Shown: in pieces, positions 33,620 through 44,549 of the stretch
Numbering within the stretch: position 1 is the stretch's first letter
Layout: every line of letters starts with the position of its first letter
Assembly: GCA_003550325.1 (NCBI GenBank)
Contig: QKWP01000129.1
Location: 113,146 to 177,145, forward strand
Length of the DNA stretch: 64,000 nucleotides
From: Gigaspora rosea
Lineage: Eukaryota > Glomeromycota > Glomeromycetes > Diversisporales > Gigasporaceae
Direction: 5' to 3'
Notes under the pieces: generated by a model
What the model saw: the letters and a program-made list of their open reading frames with translations, nothing else
What the model was told of the DNA's origin: nothing
Database searches by the model: none
Position numbers and translations under genes: made by a program

Positions 33620-36087
33620 TAGGTTGTAAAGATGCTCTAAACATTGCAGTTTTTTTGGTAGTGACCATAGTTACCACATCTTTTACAACGTCATTGCTGT
33701 TTTGCTTTGTCTTGATTTGTTTCGTGAGATGCTTTAAGCCGTTTAGTACCAGGTGGCCTTCCCCTGTCTCGCTTTCTTTTTGATTTTGTAGCTCAGACTG
33801 TTGAGATACATTAGCATTTGAGTTTTTATTATCACTTGTCAAATCATCATCTTAACTATCTTCACTTAACAATTCGTTATTGTCCTCATTAGTAAATTCT
33901 TGCAATACTTCAATTAGACGTCTTGACTTTGACTTGGTTTGTAAAGCTTTTTGTAAAGCCTTTTTATACTCTCCATGAAGAATACTATATATAGCCTTTT
34001 GCTCAAGAACACTTGTACGTTGCTCAACATAATCAATTTTATCTTTGTCAATAGCACATAGATAAGTTATTGGTTTATCGTTTTTATGCTGAATATTGTT
34101 AAGTCCTTTATTATAATATTTATCAGCTATAATAAATGGTTCGAATAATGCATCTTTATCTTTCTGGTACCACCGACAAGGTATCATTCTAATATGAAAC
34201 TTAGCCTTGCTATTATTTAGCATAACCTGGAGATAGTATTTACAGATAATACCTTGTTGAATGATCATAATATATGAACAAATATATGAATTATTTTTTA
34301 ATAACACAATATAATGTTTCACTAATAATGAATTTCTGATTTTGATTTTCCATATTTTGGCAACATTATCCTGTTCAACGACTTCCAATAATTGCTGTAA
34401 AGTAATTTTAGGACTATCAACATTCTCATCTTCATTGTCTGATATAATAATCTCATCCTCATTATCAAGTGAAGTATCTTGAATAAACAAAGATGCACTA
34501 TAATAGAGCAATTGATTAATCTTATAACGTTGCATCTTTAAAATCATGGGGTAAAAATTTTGACAGCACTTGTCTACTTGTATAAACAAAAAATTTGTAC
34601 TTTCAATATTTTTGATAGTTGGTATAGCAAGCTTCCAATATTGGTATTGGTTTTTTATATCTTGTTGGTCAAGTAGCTTATGTATTTCATTCATAAGTTT
34701 GTAAAGAGAAACATCAGAATTATATAACAACCTTTTGAGGCATGCATTCATGCCTTCAACTCTTGATGTAGCAATCATGCCCCCAGTGAATCTAAAAGAT
34801 GTATATGAATTGGCCCAATATTCCTTAAATTTATACAAACCTTCCAAATAAGGTTTACCTTTTGGATAGTCAGTAATTAATTTTGCAAATCGATCATGAA
34901 ACGTAATCTGAGCTAAGCTGTTTCTACATTTATAAAAGTCCTTGAGAAAGCTATTATACTGATTGCCAATTAAGCTTCGAAGATTCTTATTAAGATTTTG
35001 AGTTATATGAAATGCACAATAGATTGGATATGTATTTGGGAATACTTCTTTTACTGCAGCGTCAATGGCAGGATCCGAATTAGTCATTATCACCGTTGGT
35101 TGTATATTAGTAGCCTTGTAAATCTGGTTAAAAAACCAAATGTAAGAATCCCGACTTTCATCTATAAGTAGTTCTTGTACGAGAAGAATATTTTGCCTAT
35201 CCGAATTAAATCCTACGAAGAGTGATAGTGGCATCCCATATCTATTCGTATTGTGTATAACATTATTAACAACACAGTCACTAAACTGTATCCAATTTTC
35301 AACTTGATTGGGCGTCATCCACATTAAATATGTAAGCGTATTATCCTCATCTCATCCTCTTGCTACAATCCATCTTGGGTCTTTTTCTTTTTGACTATCA
35401 AGCCAATTTGATATTCTTGCAGCATCATTCAAAAGGGACTTGCCAGTAGGACGAAATTTACTAATTGCTGCATATAAATCCTTACTGTAAATAGGTTTAG
35501 AAGGATATTTGTCTTCTAAATACCGCTTTTGTGCTGTTGCACTCATTCTACATTGTTTAGTTAAGAACTCTATGTCATCCATCATTTCTTTACTAAACTT
35601 TTTTGTTTGTTCAAACTTGATAGCATCAATATTCAACTCATGATTATGCTCATTTACAATCTTATTGATAAAAATAAGAGAATCTGGATTTTTATGTTTA
35701 GAACAAGAGGCATTTACATGCCATTGACATAATATTTTTTTAGTTCCTGTTTCTTTATTAGAACTTGAATCGTAATGCCGACCATGCTTGCAAATATAAG
35801 CTCTTCTTCTGATGACATCATTTTCACGACTAACACGATCCTTTACAACATTAAATCCTCTATCTCTACTCTACTTAACCATAAATAAATTGCACATCTC
35901 CCAATTTGATAACCTTTTCCCAGTATATAGCTTAGATGCATCATCTTCTGCATTATTGATTACGAATGAGTCGGTATCTATATTTTCAGGATATCCAGCA
36001 TTTTTTATGCTTTCAACGTTGCTTTCAATATCGCTTTCTTCATTAATATAATTAATAAAGTAATCTATATCTTCAACGTCGTTCATA
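33620..36087 (-). pseudogene. MULE transposase with FAR1-type, MULE and SWIM parts, broken
   Basis: Reads from ATG at 36084-36086 (MNDVEDIDYFINYINEE). After a TAG at 35871 it continues in frame with a FAR1/WRKY-GCM1-like zinc-binding part (GFNVVKDRV, YICKHGRHY, CQWHVNASC, NEHNHEL). A TGA near 35352 precedes the DDE-type MULE core (PLSLFVGFNSDRQNILLVQE, VIMTNSDPAIDAAVKEVFP, YPIYCAFHITQNLNKNLR). A degenerate SWIM finger follows: SYICSYI and GIICKYYLQVML keep two Cys but show Tyr at the expected Cys and His. After the TAA at 33852 an AT-hook (RDRGRPPGTKR) and a zinc knuckle (CKRCGNYGHYQKNC) remain in another frame near 33640-33780, with one more stop. The protein would cut and paste the element in the nucleus. 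About four or five lesions make it inactive; the 490-residue core is otherwise long and open. Confidence 0.85.
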
Positions 36088-36530
36088 TTAAGGTTTGATA
36101 TTCATAAAATTAAAAGAAAGGAGAGTATAAGAAAAAAAGCGAAAACAAGAATGTGAATGAAGTGAAAGAATAGAAATGCAGGATGAAAAAAGCACGTGAC
36201 GAAAGTAGAAAGCGAACAAAATGAAAAGAGTATGGAAAAAGCACATGAACGAAGTACAAAAAAAATAAAAGGGCAAATAAGAGTGCAAACAAGAACAGAA
36301 TAACAAAACAGGAAGAAGGATAAAAAAGAAAACGAAAAGTATGAAGAAAAAATGTGAAAAAAGCGAAAAATAGAAGAACACGTGATGCAAATTAAAGGTT
36401 AATTTGAAGTGCAGAAAAAAAGCACTGATATTATGTAACGAAAAGGGCAAGATAAAAAAGAGCACAAACACAACCCAATTGCAACGAAAACTGAAAAAGC
36501 GGAAAAGGTTAAATATGATTTATGTTATTT
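36088..36530 (-). other. pyrimidine-rich leader upstream of the MULE transposase
   Basis: On the minus strand this is a T/C-rich stretch with recurring CTTTTTTC, TCACGTG and TTCGTT words, directly before the transposase ATG. A leader or promoter role is likely by position. The Phe-rich frames here are compositional. Confidence 0.5.
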
Positions 36531-36589
36531 ATGCTTCTAGATACTAAAAGTTTATTAGAAGTGAAGGATGCTTATGATTATTTATTTAT

Positions 36590-36705
36590 GACAAACAATT
36601 TGATCATTGTGATACCGTGATCAAAATAGCGATATATCGCATATGCGACAAACACATATAAGATTGCATATGTGATAAACACATATGCGATAAATTATAA
36701 AATTC
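36590..36705 (-). promoter_or_regulatory. element end and promoter-like module of the MULE
   Basis: On the minus strand: repeated TATCGCATATGTG and GCATATGCGATATATCGC palindromes, then TGATCACGGTATCACAATGA and TCAAATTG. The TGATCACGG word and following TGATCA match the end modules of the non-autonomous elements at 8407, 20325 and 22103, and this one lies upstream of a transposase. Confidence 0.45.
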
Positions 36706-36877
36706 TTTAATATAAAAATTTTTATAAATATTTTTTCAAAAAAAATTTTATATAAAAAAAATTTTTAACTTTTTTAAAAAAGTAACCCAACCGGGTTACG
36801 AGAAACAATTTTATTTGTTTGCATGGCCTTATACAAATTATGCAAATTTTTTGTTTAAATTATGCTTATAATTATAC

Positions 36878-37189
36878 ATTATATTAGAACCCAGAACATA
36901 TAGTACAGAGGTCATACATTACGCATTTCAGCAAAAACCTCTGAAATTTAAGAAGCAGAAAACCAGTTTTTGGCAATTATCTTGGCATCCAGTGGTCCAA
37001 TTTGGATGAACTTTTTTTTAAAATGAAGCCCTCAGTGAGGCACATCTAACAAAAAAAGTTCATTCAATTCTGATTACTGGATCAGAAGTTATTTAAGTAA
37101 ATATAGGTTTGTCATTTTTAGCAAATTAGATCAAAATTGGCCAAAATCCAGTTATAACTATATGAAAGATGTTCAGGTCCTATTATATT
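36878..37189. mobile_element. AGGACCC-family MITE, 296 bases, 8-bp TSD
   Basis: Element 36886-37181 has ends AGAACCCAGAACAT and AGGACCTGAACATC and a perfect TSD ATTATATT (36878-36885, 37182-37189). Body words TTGGCAATTATCTTGGCATC, GAACTTTTTTTTAAAATGAA and GGCCAAAATCCAGTTAT are shared with the copy at 56764-57060. Confidence 0.9.
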
Positions 37190-37252
37190 ACAAATTATAT
37201 AAAATATGTACTTTGGCTATTATTTTTTATTATTATTAATTAGGGCGTTGAC

Positions 37253-37397
37253 ATTTATTACCTAATATCCATTTACTATAGGGCTTACCCCACCTATAGG
37301 TAAGATCTATAAATAGAATTTTAACCAATCAAATTTAACTAAAGTAAGATTTTCTTAGCCCACCCCCTAAAATATTACCTAATAAATGTCAGTGATC
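37253..37397. mobile_element. 145-base GGG-ended MITE, copy 2
   Basis: Begins GGGCGTTGACATTTATTACC; the right end reads GATCACTGACATTTATTAGG on the minus strand. It shares CTATTTATAGATCTTACC (inverted) with 29967-30116. Confidence 0.6.
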
Positions 37398-37539
37398 TTA
37401 TCAATTTGATTAAATATAATATATTTAATATTTTGAGCAAATCTATTTGTTACTAGCGGTGACAGTTACTGGATCACGTGCAGCCAATAAAAATACGTGT
37501 AATGAAAAAATGTATCAATCCTGAAAACAACTTAGAAAT

Positions 37540-37990
37540 TTTAATCCAGATCCAATCAAATTATTAAAAAAAAAATTATATCATTTTTTATTAAAAAATT
37601 ATATTAAAAAAAAATTATATCATTTTTTATTAAAAAATTACAATAAAAAAAATTATATCATTTTTTATTAAACAAAAAAAAAATACATCTATGATTAAAA
37701 AAGAAAAAAAATTTAGCCACTAAATCTTTACCCTAACCGCAAAACCACTCATAACTCCAATTGAGTAACCAACATTTTAATGATATAACGCAACTAAATC
37801 CAAGCTCAAAATGCTAATAAACTCCAAGAATGATGTAATGAAGTTTAAACGACGATGCCGAAAGGACAAGACATGCCAACAAAAACTTCAACGATGACAT
37901 TGGTACCGAAAAACGATAACAAAGAGGCAAAACCACACTAGGAAAATTTGACAAATCATAGACGTGAAAGCTCTTACAAGACACCAGTTC
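37540..37990. other. A-rich DNA leading into the exon/intron-like array
   Basis: Three copies of AAAATTATATCATTTTTTATT lie at 37570-37665, followed by a decayed unit of the array (37880-37975). No gene. Confidence 0.45.
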
Positions 37991-39010
37991 TAATCTCCAC
38001 TATTCGATATTCCAATAAAGCTTATAGAAGCTAAATCTACAAAAAAGAAAAAGAATTAGTTCAAGTCGACAAGAAGAAAAAAAAAAAAAAAGAGCAATCA
38101 ATGAAAAAAACCCCCAATAGTACGGTACTTATCTTACAAGATCCCGTGTTCTAATCTTCACTATTGAAATTAAACGAGGCTAAACCTACAAAAAAACTTA
38201 TCCACAATGTCAGCACCAAAAAACAATGACAACAAAGAAGCAAATTCACACCAGGAAAATTCAACAAATCATAGCCATGAAGGCTCTTACAAGACTTCAG
38301 TTCTAATCTCTACTACTCAACATTCCAACAAAGTTCAACAAAGCTAAGCCTACAAACAAGAAAAAGAATTAGTTCAACAGTATTGTGTGTCAACTTGTAA
38401 CAATGATAAATCAGGTTACAGCAGATTAGTATAGAATAAATGGAATAAGGGTATTTTACACCCCTGCTTATCAGTATGGCAGGTTCAAGATGATTAGAAA
38501 AAAAAACAAAAAGAGCAAACAATAAAAAAACCCCCAAAGTACTTATTTACAAGATCCGTGTTTTAATCTTCACTTTTTGACATTTCAACGAGGCTAAACC
38601 TACAAAAAAAAAAGAATTAGTTCCAAGCTGACAAGAGAAGAGAAAAAAAAGCAACCAAAACCCCCAACAGTACTAATCTTACAAAAGTCCAGTTCTAATC
38701 TCTATTATTTGATGTTTCAATGAAGCTAATCTATAAAAGAGAAAAAGAATTAGTTCAAGCCAACAAAAAAAGAAGAAAAAAAACCCCAACAGTACTTACA
38801 AGATCCCGGTTCTATTTCCACTATTCAACTTTTCAACGAAGCTAAACCTATATAAAAGAAAAAGAATTAGTTCAACAAGAAAGCAATTAACGAAAAAACC
38901 CACAGTACTTAACTTACAAATCCTATTCAAAACTCTATTAGCTACTACTCTAACGAAGCTAAATCTGCAAAAAAAAAATTAGTATTAATTCAAGAAAAAA
39001 AAACACACAC
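37990..39010 (-). repeat. tandem mini-exon/mini-intron array, about 8 units
   Basis: On the minus strand predicted introns are 38917-38848 (70 bases), 38799-38731 (69), 38682-38600 (83), 38550-38350 (201, with a 105-base extra segment), 38290-38186 (105) and 38137-38037 (101). Most start GTAAG and end in GAACTAATTC, a pyrimidine tract and TGTAG or ATAG. Intervening 'exons' are 48, 48, 49, 59 and 48 bases and read GTTTAGCTTCGTTGAA..GGATCTT. Some exon copies carry stops in all frames, so they do not encode a shared peptide. The same exon text occurs at 44582-44720 on the plus strand. Confidence 0.6.
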
Positions 39011-39042
39011 ACACAATTAGCGAAAAAAAACTATTCATCTTA

Positions 39043-39202
39043 GGGTAATAACAGATATCACGTAATATTTTTTTACTATACCCTCTACCCCCCTCCCCCA
39101 CGTAAGATAAATTTGATTAGCTATTATAAATTTATATATCTACGTAAGAAAATCAGAGACCCCCTCCCCCCTCAAGATATTACGTAATATCTGTTATTAC
39201 CC
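39043..39202. mobile_element. ATTACGTAAT-family MITE
   Basis: Ends GGGTAATAACAGATATCACG and GGGTAATAACAGATATTACG, then C-rich CCCCCTCCCCC blocks. Nearly a full palindrome. No TSD resolved. Confidence 0.75.
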
Positions 39203-39728
39203 TTATCCTAGTTCTAATTTATACTAACTGGTCGACAAAGCTAAACAAAAAAAAAAACTAAATTAACAAAACAAAAAAAAATTTAAAAACAAACAAAAAA
39301 AAAAACAAACGCGAAACAAAACTATCAAAGCACAAAAAAAAAGATTTAGATCTAATCTAGATGGGGATGATTCGACATTTTAATTGTTTTAGAAGAGATT
39401 AAATTAATATTAATTTGTTTAGATTACTTAATACTTTATGACATAAAGTAATTGTAATTTGATATGATTTTTGTTAAAAAGTATTTTCAAGTTATAAATT
39501 TAATTAATTTATAGTAGTTATCAATAATTGGCTTGCAGATATGATCAACAATAATTTTACAAATATAATAAAAAAGTTTGCTATCATTAATAGAATATAT
39601 TTTTGTATTTATTTGGTCATGTCCAATAGCAGATAATCCTATTAAATATAAAATTAAATTAATAGTAATCTTTGTTCTGTTTAGATATTTTTATATTGTA
39701 TTTTTAGCTAATGAAATTTTATATTATC
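39203..39728. other. A-rich tract and AT-rich DNA
   Basis: AACAAAAAAAA runs at 39245-39350, then AT-rich DNA. The 66-residue frame at 39578-39778 runs into the next MITE and is not supported. Confidence 0.4.
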
Positions 39729-40094
39729 CAGTACACCCTGTCAAAACCGATCCTGTCAAAACCAATAACCTTCCATAACTAACAAAAATTTGATTCACCA
39801 TATTGGTTCCATAATTCAAATCTGATAACCTGTCATTTCTGATAACCAATACTCAAAATATCAGATAACTATAAGACTTCTATAAGAAATTGGATTGTAA
39901 GGTAAAATTAATTGATTTAATTGGCTCAAATTTGATTTTGTGTAACTGATTATGTATGTATAAATGTAATTTGGCCAATTATATTTAGATAGGATCATGT
40001 AACCTTTAGGCTATTAGTTTTTTAAATCTGATAACCTCTCAAAGCTGATACAAAACCTTTTTACTATACATACCGGTTTTGACAGGGTGTACTG
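39729..40094. mobile_element. 366-base TIR element (CAGTACACCC ends)
   Basis: Perfect inverted ends CAGTACACCCTGTCAAAACC. GATAACCTNTCA words repeat inside. CAGT-type ends suggest Tc1/mariner, but the flanks (TC and TA) do not show a TA duplication. Confidence 0.8.
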
Positions 40095-40206
40095 TAGTAT
40101 TAAATTTGAATAAAATTATCTGTATTGTATAATAGTTTATATAGCTTAATAATTTTAAAGTAAAAAATATCTATAATTATTATAAAACAAGCTATATATT
40201 TGCTTT

Positions 40207-41215
40207 ATAATGCCCGCTTTGGGTGAGAGTTTATTTAATCAAGCCTGTGGATCAAGGGCACCTCTTTGGGCGCACCCACAATTGAGTTACATTGAATAAG
40301 AGTACAAATAGCCACACTTACAACTTTTGGTTGTCTAATTTAAGTAGTCCGCCCGAAGGTTCTACACTAGTTGCCATACCTACAACCCAACTAGGGGATT
40401 GCCTATTTAAACCCTTTGGTCCAATGCTTCGCATGTCAATCCTATTTGTGATCACTGGTACAGCTCTCTGATACATTAGTCAGTCGAAGACAGTCCCGAA
40501 TGCGACCTACATCCCCTTAGGACTAATTTATCCTCGCAGGTAAACTTGGTAGAGCAGTCCCTGTCCCACACAGGTATTACCTACACTTCGGTAACTTACG
40601 CACTCACCGAGGCAAGCAACTTGCAGTCAGGGGGTACCTAACCGCTACCATTACCTACTTCTGCCTTTGTAAGGTTCACACCGACCCCGGTACCTACCAT
40701 TACTTTCCTACCGGTCCATCACCGGGTGCCCCAAACTTCCAAACCAGTTGGCCCGGAAGGGTTGATCTACTCAGCATTAGGTGCTACTATGGTTTTTCTT
40801 CCCCTAGTACCTAATTCCAGAACATAGGTCCTTTTCCTCCGGTACGACTCTGGCGGCCAGGTTGGTGGACCCTATCCTCCGAAGGTCATATCGTCCAGTT
40901 CTCCAGCTCCGGTTTCCGATATTCAGTTTCTGGTAGCACCGTCGAAGATCGTTGCTACCTCCTTACTTGGGACTTTCCAAATAGGTTTCTATTTCCCCGG
41001 TTCCTTGGATTTGTCTGTGTCACCGGACACAACTTCACCCGAAAGCTCCTATTCGAGATGGTAACCAAGGACTACAGGTAATATACCCAACCGATCGACA
41101 GGAAACAGTTACTGTAATACAGGTCTATTTTTCCAAAGCATCGCTAGTGGGATTTGAACCCTAGACCTGCCACTTGGGGGTGACAACTTACCAACTTCCC
41201 TAAGTCGCCACACCC
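40207..41215 (-). mobile_element. about 1 kb tRNA-headed SINE-like retroposon
   Basis: On the minus strand it begins GGTGTGGCGACTTAGGGAAG TTGGTAAG (A-box-like) and 30 bases later has GGTCTAGGGTTCAAATCCC (B box), the internal RNA polymerase III promoter of a tRNA-derived SINE. About 900 bases of G+C-richer, stem-rich, non-coding body follow (GACCTTCGGAGG, TACCGAAGTGTAGG). It ends near GCGGGCATTATAAAGC. At about 1 kb it is far longer than a usual SINE (100-500 bases). No poly(A) or TSD is seen. A truncated relative is at 18375-19200. Confidence 0.65.
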
Positions 41216-41393
41216 ATTTAGTTGTTGATATTTTATATATACTATATTATCAATTATTGTATAGTTGCTTATGATATGAATGTCCAATTTTTTCTATATT
41301 GCATATCAGAAACCAAATCAGACTTTTAATCATTAGACAACTATACAATAATACTATTATTAGTATAGGATTAGTTTACACTATTGTAAATAA

Positions 41394-41476
41394 TTTTCTG
41401 ATCACATACTAGTTATAACATTTGATTGGCCAATTCTCAGCCAATCAAATTTTACATCTAGTATGTGATCAGAAAA
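41394..41476. repeat. 83-base near-perfect palindrome
   Basis: Arms TTTTCTGATCACATACTAG and its complement enclose ATTTGATTGGC and its complement with a CAATTCTCA loop. Possibly a tiny MITE. Confidence 0.75.
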
Positions 41477-42184
41477 ATATTCACGATATTGAAAATTACC
41501 TATACAATAACTATATAGTATATAATAATTTAAATTATAAATTATATAAAAAAATAAGTATAAAATTTAATTTTTTTATACTAAACTAATTTTGTACAAA
41601 TAATAATTTATTATTCATCTTACCTTTTTTTATTGCTATATATATTAAAAAAATTAATATTTACCAGATATTTCATTTTTTAGATTAAATATTTTTTAAG
41701 TTTTTGTATACCTGTATATATGAAAATAAATACAATTTACTAAAATCTAAATATAAATATGAAGCTATATATATTTAGGGGGCTACTATTTCTACCATGG
41801 TATTTTGCTATTTCCACCATAGTTATATAAGATTTTCTATTTTTAGAATTCAAAATAAACCTAATTCTAAACTCTAATCTTAACTCTAATACTAACCCTA
41901 ACCCTAATCCTAACCAATCACAGTACATATATTGGTTTATAACATATGCACTTAAACTAGAAAATGCAGCATTCACTTATTTGTGCAGATACAGTAATAC
42001 AAGCTTCTGGAGAGGAAATAGCCAATCGGAGAGTACAAATTTTGACTATTCCGGATCAGTCCAACGAAGAATTCGAACATGCGTAAAAGAAGAAAAAAGC
42101 AAAAATATACAAAAATTAATGTTTAAATTGATCTTGGTGCACTAATTAAAAATGACGGGAATGAAATTTTACTTATATTAAGCA

Positions 42185-42363
42185 TCACTCTAAGGGAAGT
42201 GCTGTTTATTACGTAATTTATTTTTATTAGAAGGTCATACTCCTTCACCTCTCTGTGATCTAATTAGCAGCCAATAATAATTTTTATATATAATATATAG
42301 ACGTGATAGACTGCTAACCCCCCTCTCAAAATTACGTAATAAACGGCACTTCCCTAACTCTAT
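42185..42363. mobile_element. ATTACGTAAT-family MITE with 9-bp TSD
   Basis: Element 42194-42354. Ends GGGAAGTGCTGTTTATTACG and GGGAAGTGCCGTTTATTACG. Flanks TCACTCTAA and TAACTCTAT match at 7 of 9, fitting a MULE-like TSD. Confidence 0.8.
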
Positions 42364-42984
42364 AGTCTCTAACGTTAAGGCCCTAATCTAACTTTTTTTA
42401 TCTCACGCCCTTAGTTTATTTACAAAATCAGAATTCCTTTTTTGTTTTGTATTACCTGCGCAAATAAGTAAAATAGGAAATGCACAGCATTGTAAGTCCG
42501 GAGCACTATTAATAATTTTTTAACAGATATTTATAATTTTATTTATATAATTGATTAGACTTCTATGATACCAAGGATGTAGAGAAGCACTTATAACTCT
42601 GTTAAAAATAGAACGTTTGCAAAAAAACATAAACATAAAATAAAAAACTGGTATCGTGCAAAAAAAATAGGAACAAAGTATAGTGATTGCTATATTGAAA
42701 ATTGAAAAACAGGGGGATTGTAGTGTAATGTAGGTCATGCAGTATATTCAGCCAATCATAAACGCAGAAAGCACAAACAGACAAAATCAAGTAACACTAA
42801 TTTATCACTGATTGTCATAAAAACAGAGAGTCCTCCGCTACGCTTCGGACAATTATACAAAGCCCATTGCACTGTTTTTACAAAAATAATTTTTGTTATA
42901 CGCTGCTAATATCGTGTAATATTATACAAGTCTTATTTTGGTAACCTAATCCTAATCCTAAAAACTAATTATTTAGAGCATAAA

Positions 42985-43220
42985 GGGAGTGACAAAAATC
43001 AGGTAATTTTTTAGGGGGGTGGTAAAAAAAGTTAAAATTATATATAAGAACCTGACTATATATATATTAAGAAGCAAGGGGAAGGGTTAGGGGAGGGCCA
43101 GAAATCAGCTGATTTCCTAGGGGGGGTTGAAAAACTGGAAATTTAATATGAAGACCTGACTAAAATAGGGGGGGTCAAAATTTTGGCCAAAATCAAATTA
43201 GCTAATTCCTGGCAGCGCCC
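42985..43220. mobile_element. diverged GGG-ended MITE
   Basis: Left end GGGAGTGACAAAAATCAGG; right end on the minus strand GGGCGCTGCCAGGAATTAGC. TTAGGGGGGT-like words occur twice inside, suggesting two overlapped copies. The same left end recurs at 46455. Confidence 0.5.
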
Positions 43221-43844
43221 TTAGGTCTCTGATAAAAAATAATCGGGTGATTAATAATACTACCCTAACGGTAATGTCTGTTAGCAACATCCAATTACAG
43301 TACATATACTAGTTACATAACATATGTACTTACATTATACAAAGGCCCAGTGCATTGTTTTTGCAAAAATAATTTTTGGTTACATACTGCTAATATCATG
43401 TAATATTACACAAGCCTTATTTTGGTAATCTAATCAAGTTGGATTATAATTAAAATTATAATATACAATATTATATTAAATCTAAAAATAGAAACTTTTT
43501 GTGTAACTATGGTGAATAGCAAAATACTATGGTGGAAATAGGTAGTCTCTATATTTATATATAATGATAAGTAGTTAAATGATTATAATTAGTAGTTTAA
43601 TTATATATAAACAATTTCAACAGATTATACAATTATTACTAGTGAATTGACTCGACCAAAAAATTGTTGGTCGATGATTGATTAAAAAAAATTTTCAATG
43701 ATCGATCAAAAATTGATTATGCATTTTAATTGGGTATAATCAATCAAGCATAGCTCGAGCATATATAATCGATCAATCATTGAGTCAATTATTGATCGAT
43801 TATATTAAGTACCTAAATAATTGAAATAATTAATAGTTATTGGA

Positions 43845-44050
43845 TGCTTCGCATCCAATAACAGTTTTATTTGGCAGAAGAAATGATAATACCATGATCC
43901 TTCGGATTACGGGATGATCATAATAAAAAAAGCATCTGGCTGTAAATTTTTATGCGCAAGCACCTGGGCCCCTTCGGGGCCCGGGTGCTCCTGCATAAAA
44001 ATTTATAGCCAGATGCGACTGTTATTGGTGCGAAGCATTCAATAACGGAT
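43845..44050. repeat. hairpin block with TTCG tetraloops
   Basis: Three nested or adjacent hairpins: ATTGGATGCTTCGCATCCAA (TTCG loop), GATCCTTCGGATTACGGGAT, and a long arm GCATCTGGCTGTAAATTTTT closing on GGGCCCCTTCGGGGCCC. The outer ends TTATTGGATGCTTCGCA and TTATTGAATGCTTCGCA are inverted, so the block may be a small nested MITE. Confidence 0.75.
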
Positions 44051-44549
44051 TTATTTTTCTTTTTAATTGACTCAAACGAAAAAAGATTTATGCGCCACTG
44101 CTATTTAATAAAATCCATTTGAATTTTTAGAGAATTTTAATAAATGTGATCGGGTAAGTCAATGATAACGATATTGATTAAGTATTAAATAGACTTAATG
44201 ACGTATATTAAAAAAGTATATAAATATATTTTTTGTTTACACTTTTGGTTCTGTATCACTTACTTTATCTTGTGTTGCTCATCTTGTCCCGTTAATAGAA
44301 TTTTAATGAACTCAATCTAACAATGTCGTGCCCTGTTAGACAGAATTTTAAAAAAAACTCAAAAAATTTTAATAAAGTTGTGCCCGTTAAACACAGTAGA
44401 ATTTTAAAGAACTCAAAAGATCTAGTAATGAAATTTAAAAAAACGAAGATCTAGTAATGTTGTGCCCCATTAAGAATAAGTTGTGCTCGTTAAACACAGT
44501 AAAATTTTAAGATCTAGTAATGTTAAGTAGAAATTTAAAGAACTTGTAG

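Larger units (their letters stand above)
41770..43557. mobile_element. 1.8 kb TIR element with 8-bp TSD
   Basis: Element 41778-43549. Ends GGGGGCTACTATTTCTACCA and GAGACTACCTATTTCCACCA continue inward with TATTTTGCTATT and CACCATAGTTA (arms about 55 bases). TSD TATATTTA on both sides. A related end starts at 62649. It contains two MITEs (42194-42354, 42985-43220) and no transposase. Small frames here are not supported. Confidence 0.8.

Noticed and set aside
33538-33783. 81-residue plus-strand frame
   Set aside because: Complement of the MULE transposase C-terminal part.
36088-36471. 127-residue Phe-rich minus-strand frame as a membrane protein
   Set aside because: Made by the T/C-rich leader of the MULE; composition explains it.
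38037-38917. Exon-like 48-base units as a coding repeat of 16 residues
   Set aside because: Some units carry stops in every minus-strand frame and one is 49 bases, so no shared peptide is supported.
41130-41215. A working tRNA gene on the minus strand
   Set aside because: A and B boxes are present but the acceptor stem does not pair well and no clean anticodon arm is visible; it continues into a long repeat body, so it is the head of a SINE-like element.
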